In this document: piece after piece, positions 27,401-37,044 of the stretch
How positions within the stretch are numbered: position 1 is the stretch's first letter
Layout: the number at the start of each line of letters is the position of its first letter
The notes under the pieces: generated by a model
The model's input: only the letters and a program-made list of their open reading frames with translations
Told to the model about the DNA's origin: nothing
Database searches by the model: none
Made by a program: the position numbers and the translations under genes
Source of the DNA: Corynebacterium occultum
GTDB taxonomy: Bacteria; Actinomycetota; Actinomycetes; Mycobacteriales; Mycobacteriaceae
Reading direction: 5' to 3'
NCBI RefSeq assembly: GCF_009734425.1
Contig: NZ_CP046455.1
Location: 2,728,001 to 2,792,000 of the forward strand
DNA length: 64,000 nt

Positions 27401-28764
27401 GTTTCCGGGTTGTTTTCCCCCAGTTCCCGCGCCACGCTGAATCTCCCGCCCCCGGCCTCGAACTCGGCCTTCGCTTCCTCGGCCAGGGCCGGTTCCGCAA
27501 GGATGTCCAACGCCACCTGGGCCAGACCCGCCGCGGAGTCCACCACCCCACGTAAAGCCTCATCCCCCACCGAATAACTGGCGAAGGCCTCGGTGTGCAG
27601 GGCCACCCCGGAGGGTGCGATCTTCACCATCGGATGGATGGCGGGCACCAGGTGGGAGACATTACCGAAGTCCGTGGAGGCCGCCAGGGATTCCGGCACC
27701 ACCCCGGCCGGCAGGGCTCTGCGGTCCCGCAGCCCCTGGGTGTGCGCCCAACGCCCCGCCAGCACCTGGTTGTTCCGGATCGGCAGGGTCACGGGGTGGA
27801 CATCCCATTCCTTGTGCACGCCCACCCCGGCCATCAGGGCAGCACCCTCCAGCACCTCATCCACCCGCAGGGAAAGATCCCGCAGGGTGTCGGTGTAGAG
27901 CGAACGGACGTAGATGCTCATCTCAGCGCGGTGGGGAATCACGCTGGGGCGTCCCCCACCGTCGGTGATCGAGGCGTGCAGGCGGTCACTCGGGGGCATC
28001 TGCTGCCGCAGCAGACCCAGTCCCTGATAGGCCAGGGTGGCGGCGTCGAGGGCGTTGCGCCCCATGAAGGGTTGGGCGGAGGCGTGCGCGGCCACACCTT
28101 CAAAGACGACCTTGAGGGTTCGTCGCCCCACCCAGACATGGCTGGCGATGTCATAGCTGAAGGGGTGGATCATGATGGCGAAATCAATTCCCTCCAGGGC
28201 CCCACCCCGGATCATGTACTCCTTACCGGAATGGCCCTCCTCCGCCGGAGTGCCCAGCAGCATCAACCGTCCCTGCAGATCCCCCTTCCGCAGCGTATCG
28301 ACGGCCGCGAGAAAGGCCCCCACCCCGGCGGCGGCGATGACATTGTGCCCACAGGCGTGCCCGATGTCGGGGAGGGCGTCATATTCGGCCATGATCGCGA
28401 TGGTGGGGTGGACTGTGGGGTCATGGCGTGGGGTCTGGAACTCCGCACGCAGGGAAGTGTCCACCCCATGCACACCCTGGGCCACCTCATGGCCATGCTG
28501 TTCCAGTAGCGCCGTGATCCGGGCCTGGGCGTAGCGTTCCTCGAAGGCCAGTTCCGGATTCTCGTGCAGGTCACGCAGGAGGAAGTCCAGTTCCGGGGCC
28601 AAGCCCTCCACCACCTGTGCGATATCCGCCCAGATCCGGGCCTGACCGGGGAAATCCTCCCCCGGGATGGGTTCCTTCGGTTCCGCCTCAGCTCTCCGGA
28701 TCCGCTGGCGGATTCCTTCGGTGGCATGGTCCAGATACGAGGTCGAGGGTTTGGAGGGCTTCAT
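27385..28764 (-). CDS. M20-family amidohydrolase, AbgA/AbgB-like
   Basis: 459 residues from ATG 28764 (MKPSKPS) behind AAAGGTG; a GTG two codons upstream is too close to that SD. M20D motifs are present: EYDALPDIGHACGHN (metal ligands), GTPAEEGHSGK (catalytic Glu pair) and a dimerisation domain near KVVFEGVAAHASAQP. It is likely to cleave an amide such as p-aminobenzoyl-glutamate. It follows the AbgT-type transporter gene by 53 bp, which supports that substrate class, and the two form an operon. Confidence 0.88.
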   Translation of the reverse strand: MKPSKPSTSYLDHATEGIRQRIRRAEAEPKEPIPGEDFPGQARIWADIAQVVEGLAPELDFLLRDLHENPELAFEERYAQARITALLEQHGHEVAQGVHGVDTSLRAEFQTPRHDPTVHPTIAIMAEYDALPDIGHACGHNVIAAAGVGAFLAAVDTLRKGDLQGRLMLLGTPAEEGHSGKEYMIRGGALEGIDFAIMIHPFSYDIASHVWVGRRTLKVVFEGVAAHASAQPFMGRNALDAATLAYQGLGLLRQQMPPSDRLHASITDGGGRPSVIPHRAEMSIYVRSLYTDTLRDLSLRVDEVLEGAALMAGVGVHKEWDVHPVTLPIRNNQVLAGRWAHTQGLRDRRALPAGVVPESLAASTDFGNVSHLVPAIHPMVKIAPSGVALHTEAFASYSVGDEALRGVVDSAAGLAQVALDILAEPALAEEAKAEFEAGGGRFSVARELGENNPETQTGR

Positions 28765-28817
28765 GATCACCTTTCTACCTGGGTTCAGGGGGGGGTGGGG
28801 CAGTGGGATCCCCGGGG

Positions 28818-30458
28818 TCAGGACAGGAAGATGGCGGAACCCGGGCCCAGGGGCAGGTCCACGAAGAACCAGACGGCCAGCAGAATCACCCAGGCGATCC
28901 AGAAGGGAATCACGAAGGGCACCAGGCGGGACATCAGGGTGCCCAGGCCGGCTTCCGGCTCATAGCGCCGCAGCATGGCCAGCATCACGATCATGAAGGG
29001 GTTCAGCGGGGTCATGATCTGGGTGGCGGAATCACCGACCCGGAAGGCAGCCTGCACAAAGGAGGGTTCATAGCCGATCAGGGCGAACATCGGCACGAAG
29101 ACCGTGGCCATCAGGGTCCACATGCCGGAACCGGAGATGATCAGCAGGTTCAGGCAACTGGCCAGGATGATGAAGGCCAGGATCGCCGGGAAGCCGGTGA
29201 GCCCGATCGCCTCCAGGCCGGCCGCACCCTGCACCGCCGTCCAGGTGCCGATGCCGGTCCAGGAGAAGAGAGCCACGAACTGGCCGAGGATGAAAGCCAG
29301 CACCAGGAAACTGAGCATGTCCTTCAGCGCGCTCATCATCATGTCCACCACATCAGTGGAGGACTTGATGGTGCCGGTGTAGAAACCGTAGACCAGGCCG
29401 AGGACGATGAAATAGGCGAAGACCACGAAAACAATGGAGTCCAGTGCCGGGGACTCCGGCAGAAAACCACCCGCCTCATTGCGCCAGGGGGATCCCGGCA
29501 ACAGCACCACGGCCACGAAGACCACGGTCAGGATCAGCGCCGCCACCAGGGAGGCGACCAGGCCCCGGGACTCCTCCTTGCTCAGGGTGGTGGAAAGCTC
29601 ATTGCCCTGTTCATCACGGTCCCCACGCTGGGAGGCATCCTCATCTTCCAGGGACTCCTCGGTGGGGACGTTCTGCTTGACCATGCGTGGTTCCAGCACC
29701 CGGTCGATGATGAAACCACAGATGACGCCCAGCACCAGGGCGGAGGCGATGTTGAAGTAGTAGTTGGAGAGCGGGTTGACCACCGTGTACTCCAGGTCCG
29801 GCAGGGAATCCATCACCGCATTGGTGATGCCCGCGAAGAGGGCATCCAGGCTGGTCGGGAACAAAGAGGTGGAGTAACCCGCACCCACAGCCGCGAAACC
29901 ACCGACCAACCCGGCCACGGGGTGACGCCCGGCGGCCTTGAACACCATGGCGGCCAGGGGTGGAACAACCACCCAGGCGGCATCAGCCATCACCGAGGCC
30001 GTCACCCCGACCACACCCACCGCATAGGGCAGGATCCACTTCTTCGCCGAGCCGAAGAGTTTCCGGATCAGCGCCGAAAGCATGCCGGTGCGCTCCGCGA
30101 TACCCACACCCAGCATGATCGGCAGGACCGTCACCAGGGGCGGGAACCCGATGTAGTTCTCACCGAGCATGGTGGTCAGCCAGACCATGCCCTCACCGGT
30201 GAAGAGTCCGTTGATCGCCAGTTCCTCATCGGAACCAGGCACCTGGACGCTGACATCCAGCCACTCCATGACCGTCGAGATGACACCCGTGATCAGGAAG
30301 AGGATGAGGAAGAGAGCGAAAGGTTCGGGGAGCTTATTGCCCACCCGCTCCACCCCGTCAAGAAAACGTTCACCCAGGGAGCGGTGGCCCTCCCCCGCTT
30401 TCCCCGCCTTCACATCGGCAGCGCTGCTGCCAGCCGCATCCTGCTCTTTGGTGCTCAT
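28818..30458 (-). CDS. AbgT-family transporter (p-aminobenzoyl-glutamate type)
   Basis: 546 residues behind GGAGGGG. It has about 12 membrane helices after a 30-residue hydrophilic N-terminus and family segments GIAERTGMLSALIRK, DAAWVVVPPLAA and GDSATQIMTPLNPFMIVML. In E. coli AbgT imports p-aminobenzoyl-glutamate, a folate breakdown product; other members export sulfonamides. Pairing here with an M20 hydrolase favours uptake and cleavage, recycling p-aminobenzoate to folate synthesis. Confidence 0.9.
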   Translation of the reverse strand: MSTKEQDAAGSSAADVKAGKAGEGHRSLGERFLDGVERVGNKLPEPFALFLILFLITGVISTVMEWLDVSVQVPGSDEELAINGLFTGEGMVWLTTMLGENYIGFPPLVTVLPIMLGVGIAERTGMLSALIRKLFGSAKKWILPYAVGVVGVTASVMADAAWVVVPPLAAMVFKAAGRHPVAGLVGGFAAVGAGYSTSLFPTSLDALFAGITNAVMDSLPDLEYTVVNPLSNYYFNIASALVLGVICGFIIDRVLEPRMVKQNVPTEESLEDEDASQRGDRDEQGNELSTTLSKEESRGLVASLVAALILTVVFVAVVLLPGSPWRNEAGGFLPESPALDSIVFVVFAYFIVLGLVYGFYTGTIKSSTDVVDMMMSALKDMLSFLVLAFILGQFVALFSWTGIGTWTAVQGAAGLEAIGLTGFPAILAFIILASCLNLLIISGSGMWTLMATVFVPMFALIGYEPSFVQAAFRVGDSATQIMTPLNPFMIVMLAMLRRYEPEAGLGTLMSRLVPFVIPFWIAWVILLAVWFFVDLPLGPGSAIFLS

Positions 30459-30846
30459 CTGCTGTCCCCTCCGAGGTCATGCGACCCCTTCTTCCCGGTG
30501 TCGCTGAAGTCAGTTCCGTGAGCTCTCAAGCCCCTTGAGTATGGCCCAGAACACTACAAGCCGGGAGGAGATTTTTCCCGGCAAGGGGGAAGGTCTTAAT
30601 GCAATCGTTATCCCTTTGGCAGTCACTCACCGGGACCTCTCCTGAAAAGCGGCCTCAACTTCACCCCCCAGCAAGCTGATCAATTACTGAGGTCCAGCGA
30701 TCCGGAAGCTGAAAATTCCAACCAGATCAACATTCCCCCTGCTCAGAGCCTTTCCGGGGGTTCCAGCAGCTCGCTGCGGAGCTCGGAAGAAGTAGTTAGG
30801 CTGGGCGGCGTACCCAGAACCAACGGCAATCAAGGAGTTCCAAGAC
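30459..30846. other. Divergent intergenic region abgT / PfpI-like gene
   Basis: It contains an inverted repeat GCCGGG...CCCGGC (30560-30582), a short AT-rich stretch near 30600, and promoter-like sequence before 30847. No gene is supported. Confidence 0.5.
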
Positions 30847-31380
30847 ATGACTGATCTGAGCAATCGCAAGGTAGCCGTTATCGCCATGGACGGTTTCGAG
30901 GATTCCGAGCTGACCAGCCCGGTGGAGGCGGTACGTGGTGCAGGTGCCACCGTCACCATCATCTCCCCCAAGGCGGGCACGATCGAGGGCAAGAACGGCA
31001 CCTCCGTCAAGGTGGATCTGGAATCCGCCCAGGCAGATGCGGGTGATTTTGATGCCCTCATCCTTCCCGGTGGAACCTCCAACGCAGACAAGCTACGCAT
31101 GGACGAGGCAGCCGTGAAGTTTGTGCAGGACATCTTCGCCGCCGGCAAGCCCACCGGGGTGATCTGCCACGGAGGTTGGATCCTGACCGATGCCGATGTC
31201 CTGAAGGGCCGTACCCTCACCTCCTTCCGCAGCCTCAAAACCGACCTGCAGAACGCCGGGGCCACCTGGGTTGATGAGGAGGTCCACTGCGATCAGGGCT
31301 TGGTCTCCTCCCGCACCCCGGATGATCTGCCCGCCTTCAATGAGAAGATCCTCGAGGAATTCGCCGAAGGCCAGCACTAG
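30847..31380 (+). CDS. DJ-1/PfpI-family type 1 glutamine amidotransferase-like protein
   Basis: 177 residues behind AAGGAG. The nucleophile elbow VICHGGW places Cys107-His108, and Glu18 in GFEDSEL is in the position that polarises the cysteine. PfpI/YhbO-type proteins are stress-linked deglycases or glyoxalases; the actual activity is debated in the literature. It is monocistronic, with a downstream hairpin at 31421-31457. Confidence 0.9.
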   Translation: MTDLSNRKVAVIAMDGFEDSELTSPVEAVRGAGATVTIISPKAGTIEGKNGTSVKVDLESAQADAGDFDALILPGGTSNADKLRMDEAAVKFVQDIFAAGKPTGVICHGGWILTDADVLKGRTLTSFRSLKTDLQNAGATWVDEEVHCDQGLVSSRTPDDLPAFNEKILEEFAEGQH

Positions 31381-31420
31381 ACAGCATTAACTGACAGCAG
31401 CTGGCACCAACGGAAAAAAG

Positions 31421-31457
31421 GGGGCGGTGCCCATGGTTATCCCATGGGCGCCGCCCC
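31421..31457 (-). terminator. Hairpin terminator downstream of the nucleosidase gene
   Basis: A 16-bp stem (31421-31436 with 31442-31457, one T-G mismatch) is flanked on the minus-strand 3' side by TTTTTT. It ends the minus-strand nucleosidase transcript and may also act on the plus-strand gene. Confidence 0.75.
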
Positions 31458-31571
31458 TTAGCTGTGTTAGATCTGCTTCCTCACGGAATCCGGAGAAACA
31501 GTGGGTCTGCGCCACAACGTCTCCCACCGCCTCAGGACCGTCCACCGAGGGGAGGAACGGAGTTCCGGCCC

Positions 31572-32156
31572 TTAACGCACCACCTTGAGCAGGGCCTTGC
31601 CCAGCTCCATCGCCCCGGCATCCACCGCAGCCGCCCAACTCTTCGGGGCCTCTTCATCAGCCCGATCACTGACCTGCTTGAGCAGGGTCACCGGGATGTC
31701 GTACTCCCGGCCGATCCAGGCAACGATGGCGCCCTCCATCTCCACCAGATCGGCATTCCCCGCCAACCTGGTCCGCAGCTCAGAGTCATTGACAAAACGG
31801 TCACCGGTGGCCAGGCGGGCAGTGGGGAAAGACCCACTGACCTCCACCAACATCCGGTTGGGGCAGGGCTTGGCGGTGATCTGCTCCAGGATATCGCTGT
31901 CAAAATCATGCTTGTACACCGAGGAGATCTCGAAAATACCGTTGAGCCCGTTCTTCAGGGCCCCGGCAGTGCCGAAGTTAACCAGGCGGGAGGGTTTGCG
32001 TCCCTCACCTTCCGCCTGGGTGAGGGCACGGGTGAGCCGGACTGCGCAGGCGACGGTCCCCATCCCGGTGATCAGAAGCGGTAAGTCCGCCGGGGCGTAG
32101 CGTGCCTCTTCCTCAGTGGCACAGACCAGGAGCGGGGCACCGTCGATAATGTCCAT
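31572..32156 (-). CDS. MTA/SAH-type nucleosidase family protein
   Basis: 194 residues from ATG 32156 (MDIIDGAPLLV). An in-frame extension of about 90 residues upstream is Arg/Pro-rich and not supported. The fold motifs are NFGTAGAL, TGDRFVNDS, the purine/ribose-binding LVEMEGAI and the catalytic-Asp VSDRADEEA. It would cleave 5'-methylthioadenosine, S-adenosylhomocysteine or another nucleoside. TAGGAT lies 7 nt before the ATG, suggesting a leaderless transcript. It sits just beyond cysZ, and thus next to sulfur genes, but a terminator-like hairpin separates them. Confidence 0.85.
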   Translation of the reverse strand: MDIIDGAPLLVCATEEEARYAPADLPLLITGMGTVACAVRLTRALTQAEGEGRKPSRLVNFGTAGALKNGLNGIFEISSVYKHDFDSDILEQITAKPCPNRMLVEVSGSFPTARLATGDRFVNDSELRTRLAGNADLVEMEGAIVAWIGREYDIPVTLLKQVSDRADEEAPKSWAAAVDAGAMELGKALLKVVR

Positions 32157-32227
32157 GCCCACGATCCTAGCCACTGCCCTAAAGAACCTCAGCAGCAACC
32201 AGATCCTGCGACAGTCCGGACATGGCA

Positions 32228-32259
32228 GAGGGGGCCCCGGAACTCTCCGGGACCCCCTC
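32228..32259 (-). terminator. Hairpin at the end of the cys operon
   Basis: GAGGGGG-C-CCCGGA pairs with TCCGGG-A-CCCCCTC. It lies 19 bp beyond the cysZ stop. There is no clear T-tract, so termination may be partial. Confidence 0.55.
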
Positions 32260-32277
32260 ATTCTTCTCCGCTGGTGG

Positions 32278-33282
32278 CTAACGGATCCGAGCCCTGACCA
32301 CCGGGGAATCGGCATCCACCTCAGGTTCCTTCCCCGAGGGTGATTCCCCCTCCGGATCATCAGACTCATCATCCTCCCCCGGCTTATACGACACACCGGT
32401 GACCACATCCACCTGGGAGGCATTGACCTTGGCGCGGCGATAACCCAGGATGGAGAGCCCCACGCCGATCACCGCGATGAGCACCCTGAGAATATTGACC
32501 CAGACATCATCAAGCCCGAACAACCCCACCACCTTCGGCAGGTTGAGAACCACCAGGGCGGTACCCACAATCCCACCCAGGGCCGCCGGATTCAGCTTCG
32601 TCACCATCAGGGCGGCGATCGGGGCAGCAATGGTACCGCCGATCAGCAGCGCAGCCACAGCAGCGAGATTATCCACCAGATCCTGCCACATCCCGATCGC
32701 AAAACCCAGGGTCGCAGCGGCGGTGACCAGGAACTCGGCGGTGTTGACGGTACCCACCACCCTGCGGGGCTCCGTACGTCCCAGGGACAGCAGCGTGGAA
32801 GTGGTCACCGGACCCCAACCACCACCACCGGTGGCATCCACGAAACCACCGAAACTACCCAACCCCGCCAGGAATCCGGTGTGATACTCCTTGCCGGAGT
32901 ACTCCCGGCGGACCTTGCCCCGCGAAAAACGCCACATCAGGTTCATGCCGATCGCCGCAAGAATCGCAGCGGTGACCGGGGCAGCCGCCTCAGTGGAGAT
33001 ATTGGAGAGCAGAGTCGCACCGAGGAAGGCACCCACCGCGCCGGGCACCGCGAGGCGGACGACGACCTTCCAGTCGACATTGCCGAAACGCCAGTGGCTG
33101 AAACCGGATACCAGGGTGGTTCCCAGCTCTGCGGTGTGCACCACAGCACTGGCCTGGGCGGGGCCCAGTCCGGCGAGGATGATCAGGATGGTGGTGGAGG
33201 TCGCGCCGAAGCCCATGCCCAGCCCACCGTCGACGAGCTGTGCGGCAAGCCCCGCTATGGCGATGAGTATCAGTGTCTTCAT
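32278..33282 (-). CDS. cysZ: Sulfate permease CysZ, TauE/SafE family
   Basis: 334 residues with about 8 membrane helices and TauE/SafE segments (QLVDGGLGMGFGATSTT, then VHTAELGTTLVSGFSHW and GSFGGFVDATGGGGWGPV). The C-terminal 60 residues are acidic and cytoplasmic. In C. glutamicum the last gene of the fpr2-cys cluster, cysZ, encodes sulfate uptake by a protein of this family. It follows cysY after 21 bp and is the last gene of the minus-strand operon. Confidence 0.9.
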   Translation of the reverse strand: MKTLILIAIAGLAAQLVDGGLGMGFGATSTTILIILAGLGPAQASAVVHTAELGTTLVSGFSHWRFGNVDWKVVVRLAVPGAVGAFLGATLLSNISTEAAAPVTAAILAAIGMNLMWRFSRGKVRREYSGKEYHTGFLAGLGSFGGFVDATGGGGWGPVTTSTLLSLGRTEPRRVVGTVNTAEFLVTAAATLGFAIGMWQDLVDNLAAVAALLIGGTIAAPIAALMVTKLNPAALGGIVGTALVVLNLPKVVGLFGLDDVWVNILRVLIAVIGVGLSILGYRRAKVNASQVDVVTGVSYKPGEDDESDDPEGESPSGKEPEVDADSPVVRARIR

Positions 33283-33303
33283 GACGGTTTCCTTGGGTCT
33301 GGA

Positions 33304-34029
33304 TTAGAGGGAGGTGGCCAGGGTGTCCTGGGCCTGCTGGTAACGCTTGACGACGACCCCGGCAAGATCCACGCCGAGCGGGGCGCTGGCGGTGAGCGTC
33401 GCGCCCGTCGCCAAGCTGATTTTTTCCAGCTGGGTGCTGACCTTCTCCAACAGCAGTCCCTCGGCGACGAACAGTGGCAGCAGATGCACACTGCGGTGTT
33501 GCAGGGAGATCTCGATGAGTCCGGCGCCTCCGCGGCCCGGCCCTCCGGTGGCGGGCAGCACCTCAATGCTGTGTCCGGTCCGGCGGCCGACATCCTGTGC
33601 CAGGTCGACGACATCCTGGTTGGCGGCCATATTGGAGGAACCCACGGAGTAGAGCACCACATGGGAACCGGCCGGGGCTTCAGCCTGAACCTTCGCGGCC
33701 AGTACCTCCGCCACCTCCGGACCGGTGTCCAACCCACGTGCGAGGTGCAGTTGCAGGCCGGAGCTGGCCAGTGCCTCCGCGAAGACCATGGGCACATCGA
33801 GTCGGGCGTGGAAGGCCCGGGTGAACAGCAGGGGCACCACCACAGCCTCGGTTTCCCCCACCGCGGCCAACTGAATGGCTGCGGTGGGTAGATCCGGGGC
33901 CGTGAAGTCCAGGTGGGCGGCCATGGTGGGCACGCCCAGCAGGGAGCCAGCCGCCTCAGTCAATTTCCGGACCACGGGTTCTGCGGACTGGTGCCGCGAG
34001 CCGTGCGAAAGCGTGATCAAGGCGGTCAT
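33304..34029 (-). CDS. cysY: CysY, CbiX/SirB-type chelatase-like protein
   Basis: 241 residues. The N-terminus TALITLSHGSRHQSAEP and the central VPLLFTRAFHARLD are chelatase motifs, with the metal-binding His in SHGSR and in AFHA. It probably inserts iron into sirohydrochlorin to make siroheme for CysI; in C. glutamicum this gene is required for sulfate reduction. It starts 10 bp after the cysN stop. Confidence 0.88.
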   Translation of the reverse strand: MTALITLSHGSRHQSAEPVVRKLTEAAGSLLGVPTMAAHLDFTAPDLPTAAIQLAAVGETEAVVVPLLFTRAFHARLDVPMVFAEALASSGLQLHLARGLDTGPEVAEVLAAKVQAEAPAGSHVVLYSVGSSNMAANQDVVDLAQDVGRRTGHSIEVLPATGGPGRGGAGLIEISLQHRSVHLLPLFVAEGLLLEKVSTQLEKISLATGATLTASAPLGVDLAGVVVKRYQQAQDTLATSL

Positions 34030-34039
34030 GGCGCTGCTC

Positions 34040-35326
34040 CTAACGCAGGCGGTGGCCGGCCAGGCCGGCCGCCAGGGTGTTGCCGCTGGACTGGTCGATC
34101 AGCAGGAAGGAGCCGATCGCGCCGCGGGCTGCGTAGTTCTCGACGGGCAGTTCGGAGGCGACGTCGATGCGGACATGGGCGATGTCGTTGAGACCGAAGG
34201 TTTCCGGGGTCTCCACGTCGGAGACACCGTCAATGTCGAGCAGCCGCTCGATGGCGGAGACACGACCCCGGACCAGCTGGGCGCCGTAGCGCACCTTGAC
34301 CGGGGCACCGGCCTTGAGGGAACGCTCGGTCAAGCCGACGACGGTGGCGTCGAAGCTGCGGACATCCTCGGGGCGGTCCGCACCGGCGATGAGGTCACCG
34401 CGGGTCAGGTCCACATCACTGGACAGTCGCAGCACCACGGACTCACCGGGGCCGGCGGTCTGGAGCTCCCCGTCCGGGGAGTCGATGCCAGCGATGGTGG
34501 AGGTGCGGCCCTCACCCAGGTGGACGGTGTCGCCGACGCTGATCTCACCGGCATCGATACGCCCGGCGTAACCCCGGTAGTCGGAGGCGTGCTCCCGGAT
34601 GACGTACTGGATGGGGAAACGGAAGCCCAGGTCATTGGCACGACCCCGGGAGACCTCGATGCTCTCGAGGATCTCGAGGACGGTGGGGCCTTCGTACCAG
34701 TCCATGTTGGTGGAGGGTTCGACGACATTATCGCCCAGCAGTGCGGAGATCGGGACGACGCGGACATCATCGACACCCAGTGCGGATGCGGCGGTGGTGA
34801 ACTCGGACTCGATGCCGCGGAAGACTTCCTGGGAGAAGTCGACCAGGTCGATCTTGTTCACTGCCAGCACCACGGTGCGCACACCCAGCAGGGCGGCGAC
34901 GTTGAGGTGGCGGCGGGTCTGCTCGACCACGCCGTGGCGGGAATCCACCAGCAGCACGACCACCTGGGAGGTGGAGACACCGGTGACGGTGTTACGGGTG
35001 TACTCGATGTGGCCGGGGGTGTCGGCGAGGATGAAGGAGCGCTTGTCGGTGGCGAAGTAACGGTAGGCCACGTCGATGGTGATGCCCTGCTCGCGTTCCG
35101 CGCGCAGACCATCCACCAGCAGGGAGAGGTCCAGGCCTTCGAAGCCGCGGTCCGCGGAGGTGCGCTCCACGGAGGCGAGGGTGTCGGCCAGCACGGACTT
35201 GGTGTCGTGCAGGAGACGTCCGACGAAGGTGGACTTGCCGTCATCCACGGAACCGGCGGTGCACAGGCGCAGGGTCTCGCGGTGTGCCAGTTTCTGGGTG
35301 GCGGTGTCGAGGGTGGAGAGGGTCAT
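34040..35326 (-). CDS. cysN: Sulfate adenylyltransferase subunit 1 (GTPase) CysN
   Basis: 428 residues. GTPase motifs are in order: G1 GSVDDGKST, G3 DTPGH, G4 NKID, followed by EF-Tu-like beta-barrel domains II and III. It couples GTP hydrolysis to APS formation by CysD. Length matches stand-alone CysN; no APS-kinase (CysC) domain is fused, in line with direct APS reduction by CysH. The ATG overlaps the cysD stop. Confidence 0.95.
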   Translation of the reverse strand: MTLSTLDTATQKLAHRETLRLCTAGSVDDGKSTFVGRLLHDTKSVLADTLASVERTSADRGFEGLDLSLLVDGLRAEREQGITIDVAYRYFATDKRSFILADTPGHIEYTRNTVTGVSTSQVVVLLVDSRHGVVEQTRRHLNVAALLGVRTVVLAVNKIDLVDFSQEVFRGIESEFTTAASALGVDDVRVVPISALLGDNVVEPSTNMDWYEGPTVLEILESIEVSRGRANDLGFRFPIQYVIREHASDYRGYAGRIDAGEISVGDTVHLGEGRTSTIAGIDSPDGELQTAGPGESVVLRLSSDVDLTRGDLIAGADRPEDVRSFDATVVGLTERSLKAGAPVKVRYGAQLVRGRVSAIERLLDIDGVSDVETPETFGLNDIAHVRIDVASELPVENYAARGAIGSFLLIDQSSGNTLAAGLAGHRLR

Positions 35327-36249
35327 CAGAAGTAGCCTTCCTTCTTGCGGTCTTCCATGGCGGATTCGGAGAGTCGGTCATCGGCCCGGGTGGCGCCGCG
35401 TTCGGTGAGGGTGGAGGAGGCGATCTCGGAGATCACATCATCGATGGTGGTGGCATCGGAGAGGACGGCACCGGTGCAGGACATATCGCCCACGGTGCGG
35501 AAACGCACCTGCTTGGTGACGAGCTCCTCGCCCTTCTTCGGCCCGCCCCATTCCCCGGCGGTCAGCCACATGCCGTCGCGCTCGAAGACCTCACGCTCAT
35601 GGGCGAAGTAGATGGGGGGAAGTTCGATGCCGCGGGCACCGATGTACTCCCAGATGTCGGCCTCGGTCCAGTTGGAGATGGGGAAGACACGGATGTTCTC
35701 ACCGGGGAGGTGACCACCGTTGTAGAGGCTCCACAGCTCGGGGCGCTGGCGGCGGGGATCCCAGCCACCGAAGGAGTCACGGACGGAGAAGACACGTTCC
35801 TTGGCTCGGGCGCGCTCCTCATCACGGCGGGCGCCACCGAGGACGGCGTCATAGCCCTGCTCGGCGATGGTCTCCACCAGGGGGACGGTCTGCAGCGGGT
35901 TGCGGGTGCCGTCGGGACGTTCCTGCAGGTCACCACGGTCGATCCAGTCCTGGACCTTGGCCACCCGGAGACGTGCTCCGGTGCGCTCCACGAGGTTGTC
36001 GCGGAATTCCAGCACCTCGGGGAAGTTATGGCCGGTGTCCACGTGCAGCAGCTCGAAGGGAACGGCGGCCGGGGCGAAGGCGCGGCGTGCCAGTTCATAA
36101 ACCACGACGGAGTCCTTGCCGCCGGAGAAGAGCAGGCCGATCTTGTCGAACTGGCCGGCTACCTCGCGAAGGATGTGGATGGACTCGTTCTCGAGGTCCT
36201 TCAGGTGCGGGGAGAGCACGGTGTCGGTCTTGGTGTTCAAAAGGGTCAT
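35326..36249 (-). CDS. cysD: Sulfate adenylyltransferase subunit 2 CysD
   Basis: 307 residues from ATG 36249, which shares its A with the cysH TGA (TGATG); an ATG five codons upstream is less likely. The PP-loop SGGKDS binds ATP, and GARRDEERARAKER and FPISNWTEADIWEYI are typical CysD segments. It forms adenosine-5'-phosphosulfate from ATP and sulfate together with CysN. Confidence 0.95.
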   Translation of the reverse strand: MTLLNTKTDTVLSPHLKDLENESIHILREVAGQFDKIGLLFSGGKDSVVVYELARRAFAPAAVPFELLHVDTGHNFPEVLEFRDNLVERTGARLRVAKVQDWIDRGDLQERPDGTRNPLQTVPLVETIAEQGYDAVLGGARRDEERARAKERVFSVRDSFGGWDPRRQRPELWSLYNGGHLPGENIRVFPISNWTEADIWEYIGARGIELPPIYFAHEREVFERDGMWLTAGEWGGPKKGEELVTKQVRFRTVGDMSCTGAVLSDATTIDDVISEIASSTLTERGATRADDRLSESAMEDRKKEGYF

Positions 36250-37040
36250 CAGTGGAGTCCGCATTCTGTCTTGTTGGAACCGGCCCAGCGGCCGGCCCGG
36301 GGGTCTTCACCCTCGGCGACGGGCAGGGTGCAGGTTTCGCACCCGATGGAGGGGTACCCCTGCTTGGTCAGGGGGTGGATGATCAGCTGCTGCTGCTCGA
36401 TGTAGTTCTCGGTGTCCTCCAGCGACCAGGTGATGATCGGGGAGATCTTCAACCGGCCGGTGGCATCCAGGCTCAACGCCGGGGCCTGGGCCCGGGTGGG
36501 CCCGTCCACCCGACGCAACCCGGTGACCCATCCTGCGTAGGGCGAGAGGTTCACCGCGAGCGGCTCGACCTTGCGCATCCGGCAGCAGGCGGTCGGATTG
36601 TTCTGGTACAGGTTCTTCCCGTACACCGAGTCCTGTTCCGGACGGCTCAGGAGCGGCAGGGCGGTGACCAGTTCCTGGGGATAACGCTGATCCACCTGCT
36701 GGGCCACCTCAAGGGTCTCCTTGAAGTGGTAGCCGGTGTCCAGGAAGAGGAAGTCGGATTCCGGGAGGTACTTCGACGCCAGTTCCGCCAGCACGGTGTT
36801 CTCCATGGACAGGGTCACCGCGATCTTGCCGGGAGCGTGCTCGGCGGCCCACTCCAGGATGGTTTGTGCGTCAGCGTCGTAGAGCTGGTCTGCCCACTCC
36901 TCGACCAGCTCGGCGTTGCGCTTTGCGACGTCCATGGGCAAGGGGGTGGTGCTGTTCGGCCCCTCCGGGCTCTGCTCCGGGTCTCTCGTGGCCCTGTCAC
37001 CGGGCTGGTTGCCCAGGGCGTTGATCTGGATGAAAGTCAT
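36249..37040 (-). CDS. cysH: Adenylylsulfate reductase, thioredoxin-dependent (CysH)
   Basis: 263 residues from ATG 37040 (MTFIQINALGN), 4 bp after the cysX stop; an upstream in-frame ATG would run into cysX. The catalytic ECGLH is at the C-terminus. The cysteine pairs in ACCRMRK and GCETCT give the CC...CxxC pattern that binds a 4Fe-4S cluster and marks APS rather than PAPS reductases. It reduces APS to sulfite and AMP. This matches the lack of CysC in the cluster. Confidence 0.93.
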   Translation of the reverse strand: MTFIQINALGNQPGDRATRDPEQSPEGPNSTTPLPMDVAKRNAELVEEWADQLYDADAQTILEWAAEHAPGKIAVTLSMENTVLAELASKYLPESDFLFLDTGYHFKETLEVAQQVDQRYPQELVTALPLLSRPEQDSVYGKNLYQNNPTACCRMRKVEPLAVNLSPYAGWVTGLRRVDGPTRAQAPALSLDATGRLKISPIITWSLEDTENYIEQQQLIIHPLTKQGYPSIGCETCTLPVAEGEDPRAGRWAGSNKTECGLH

Positions 37041-37044
37041 GGAA

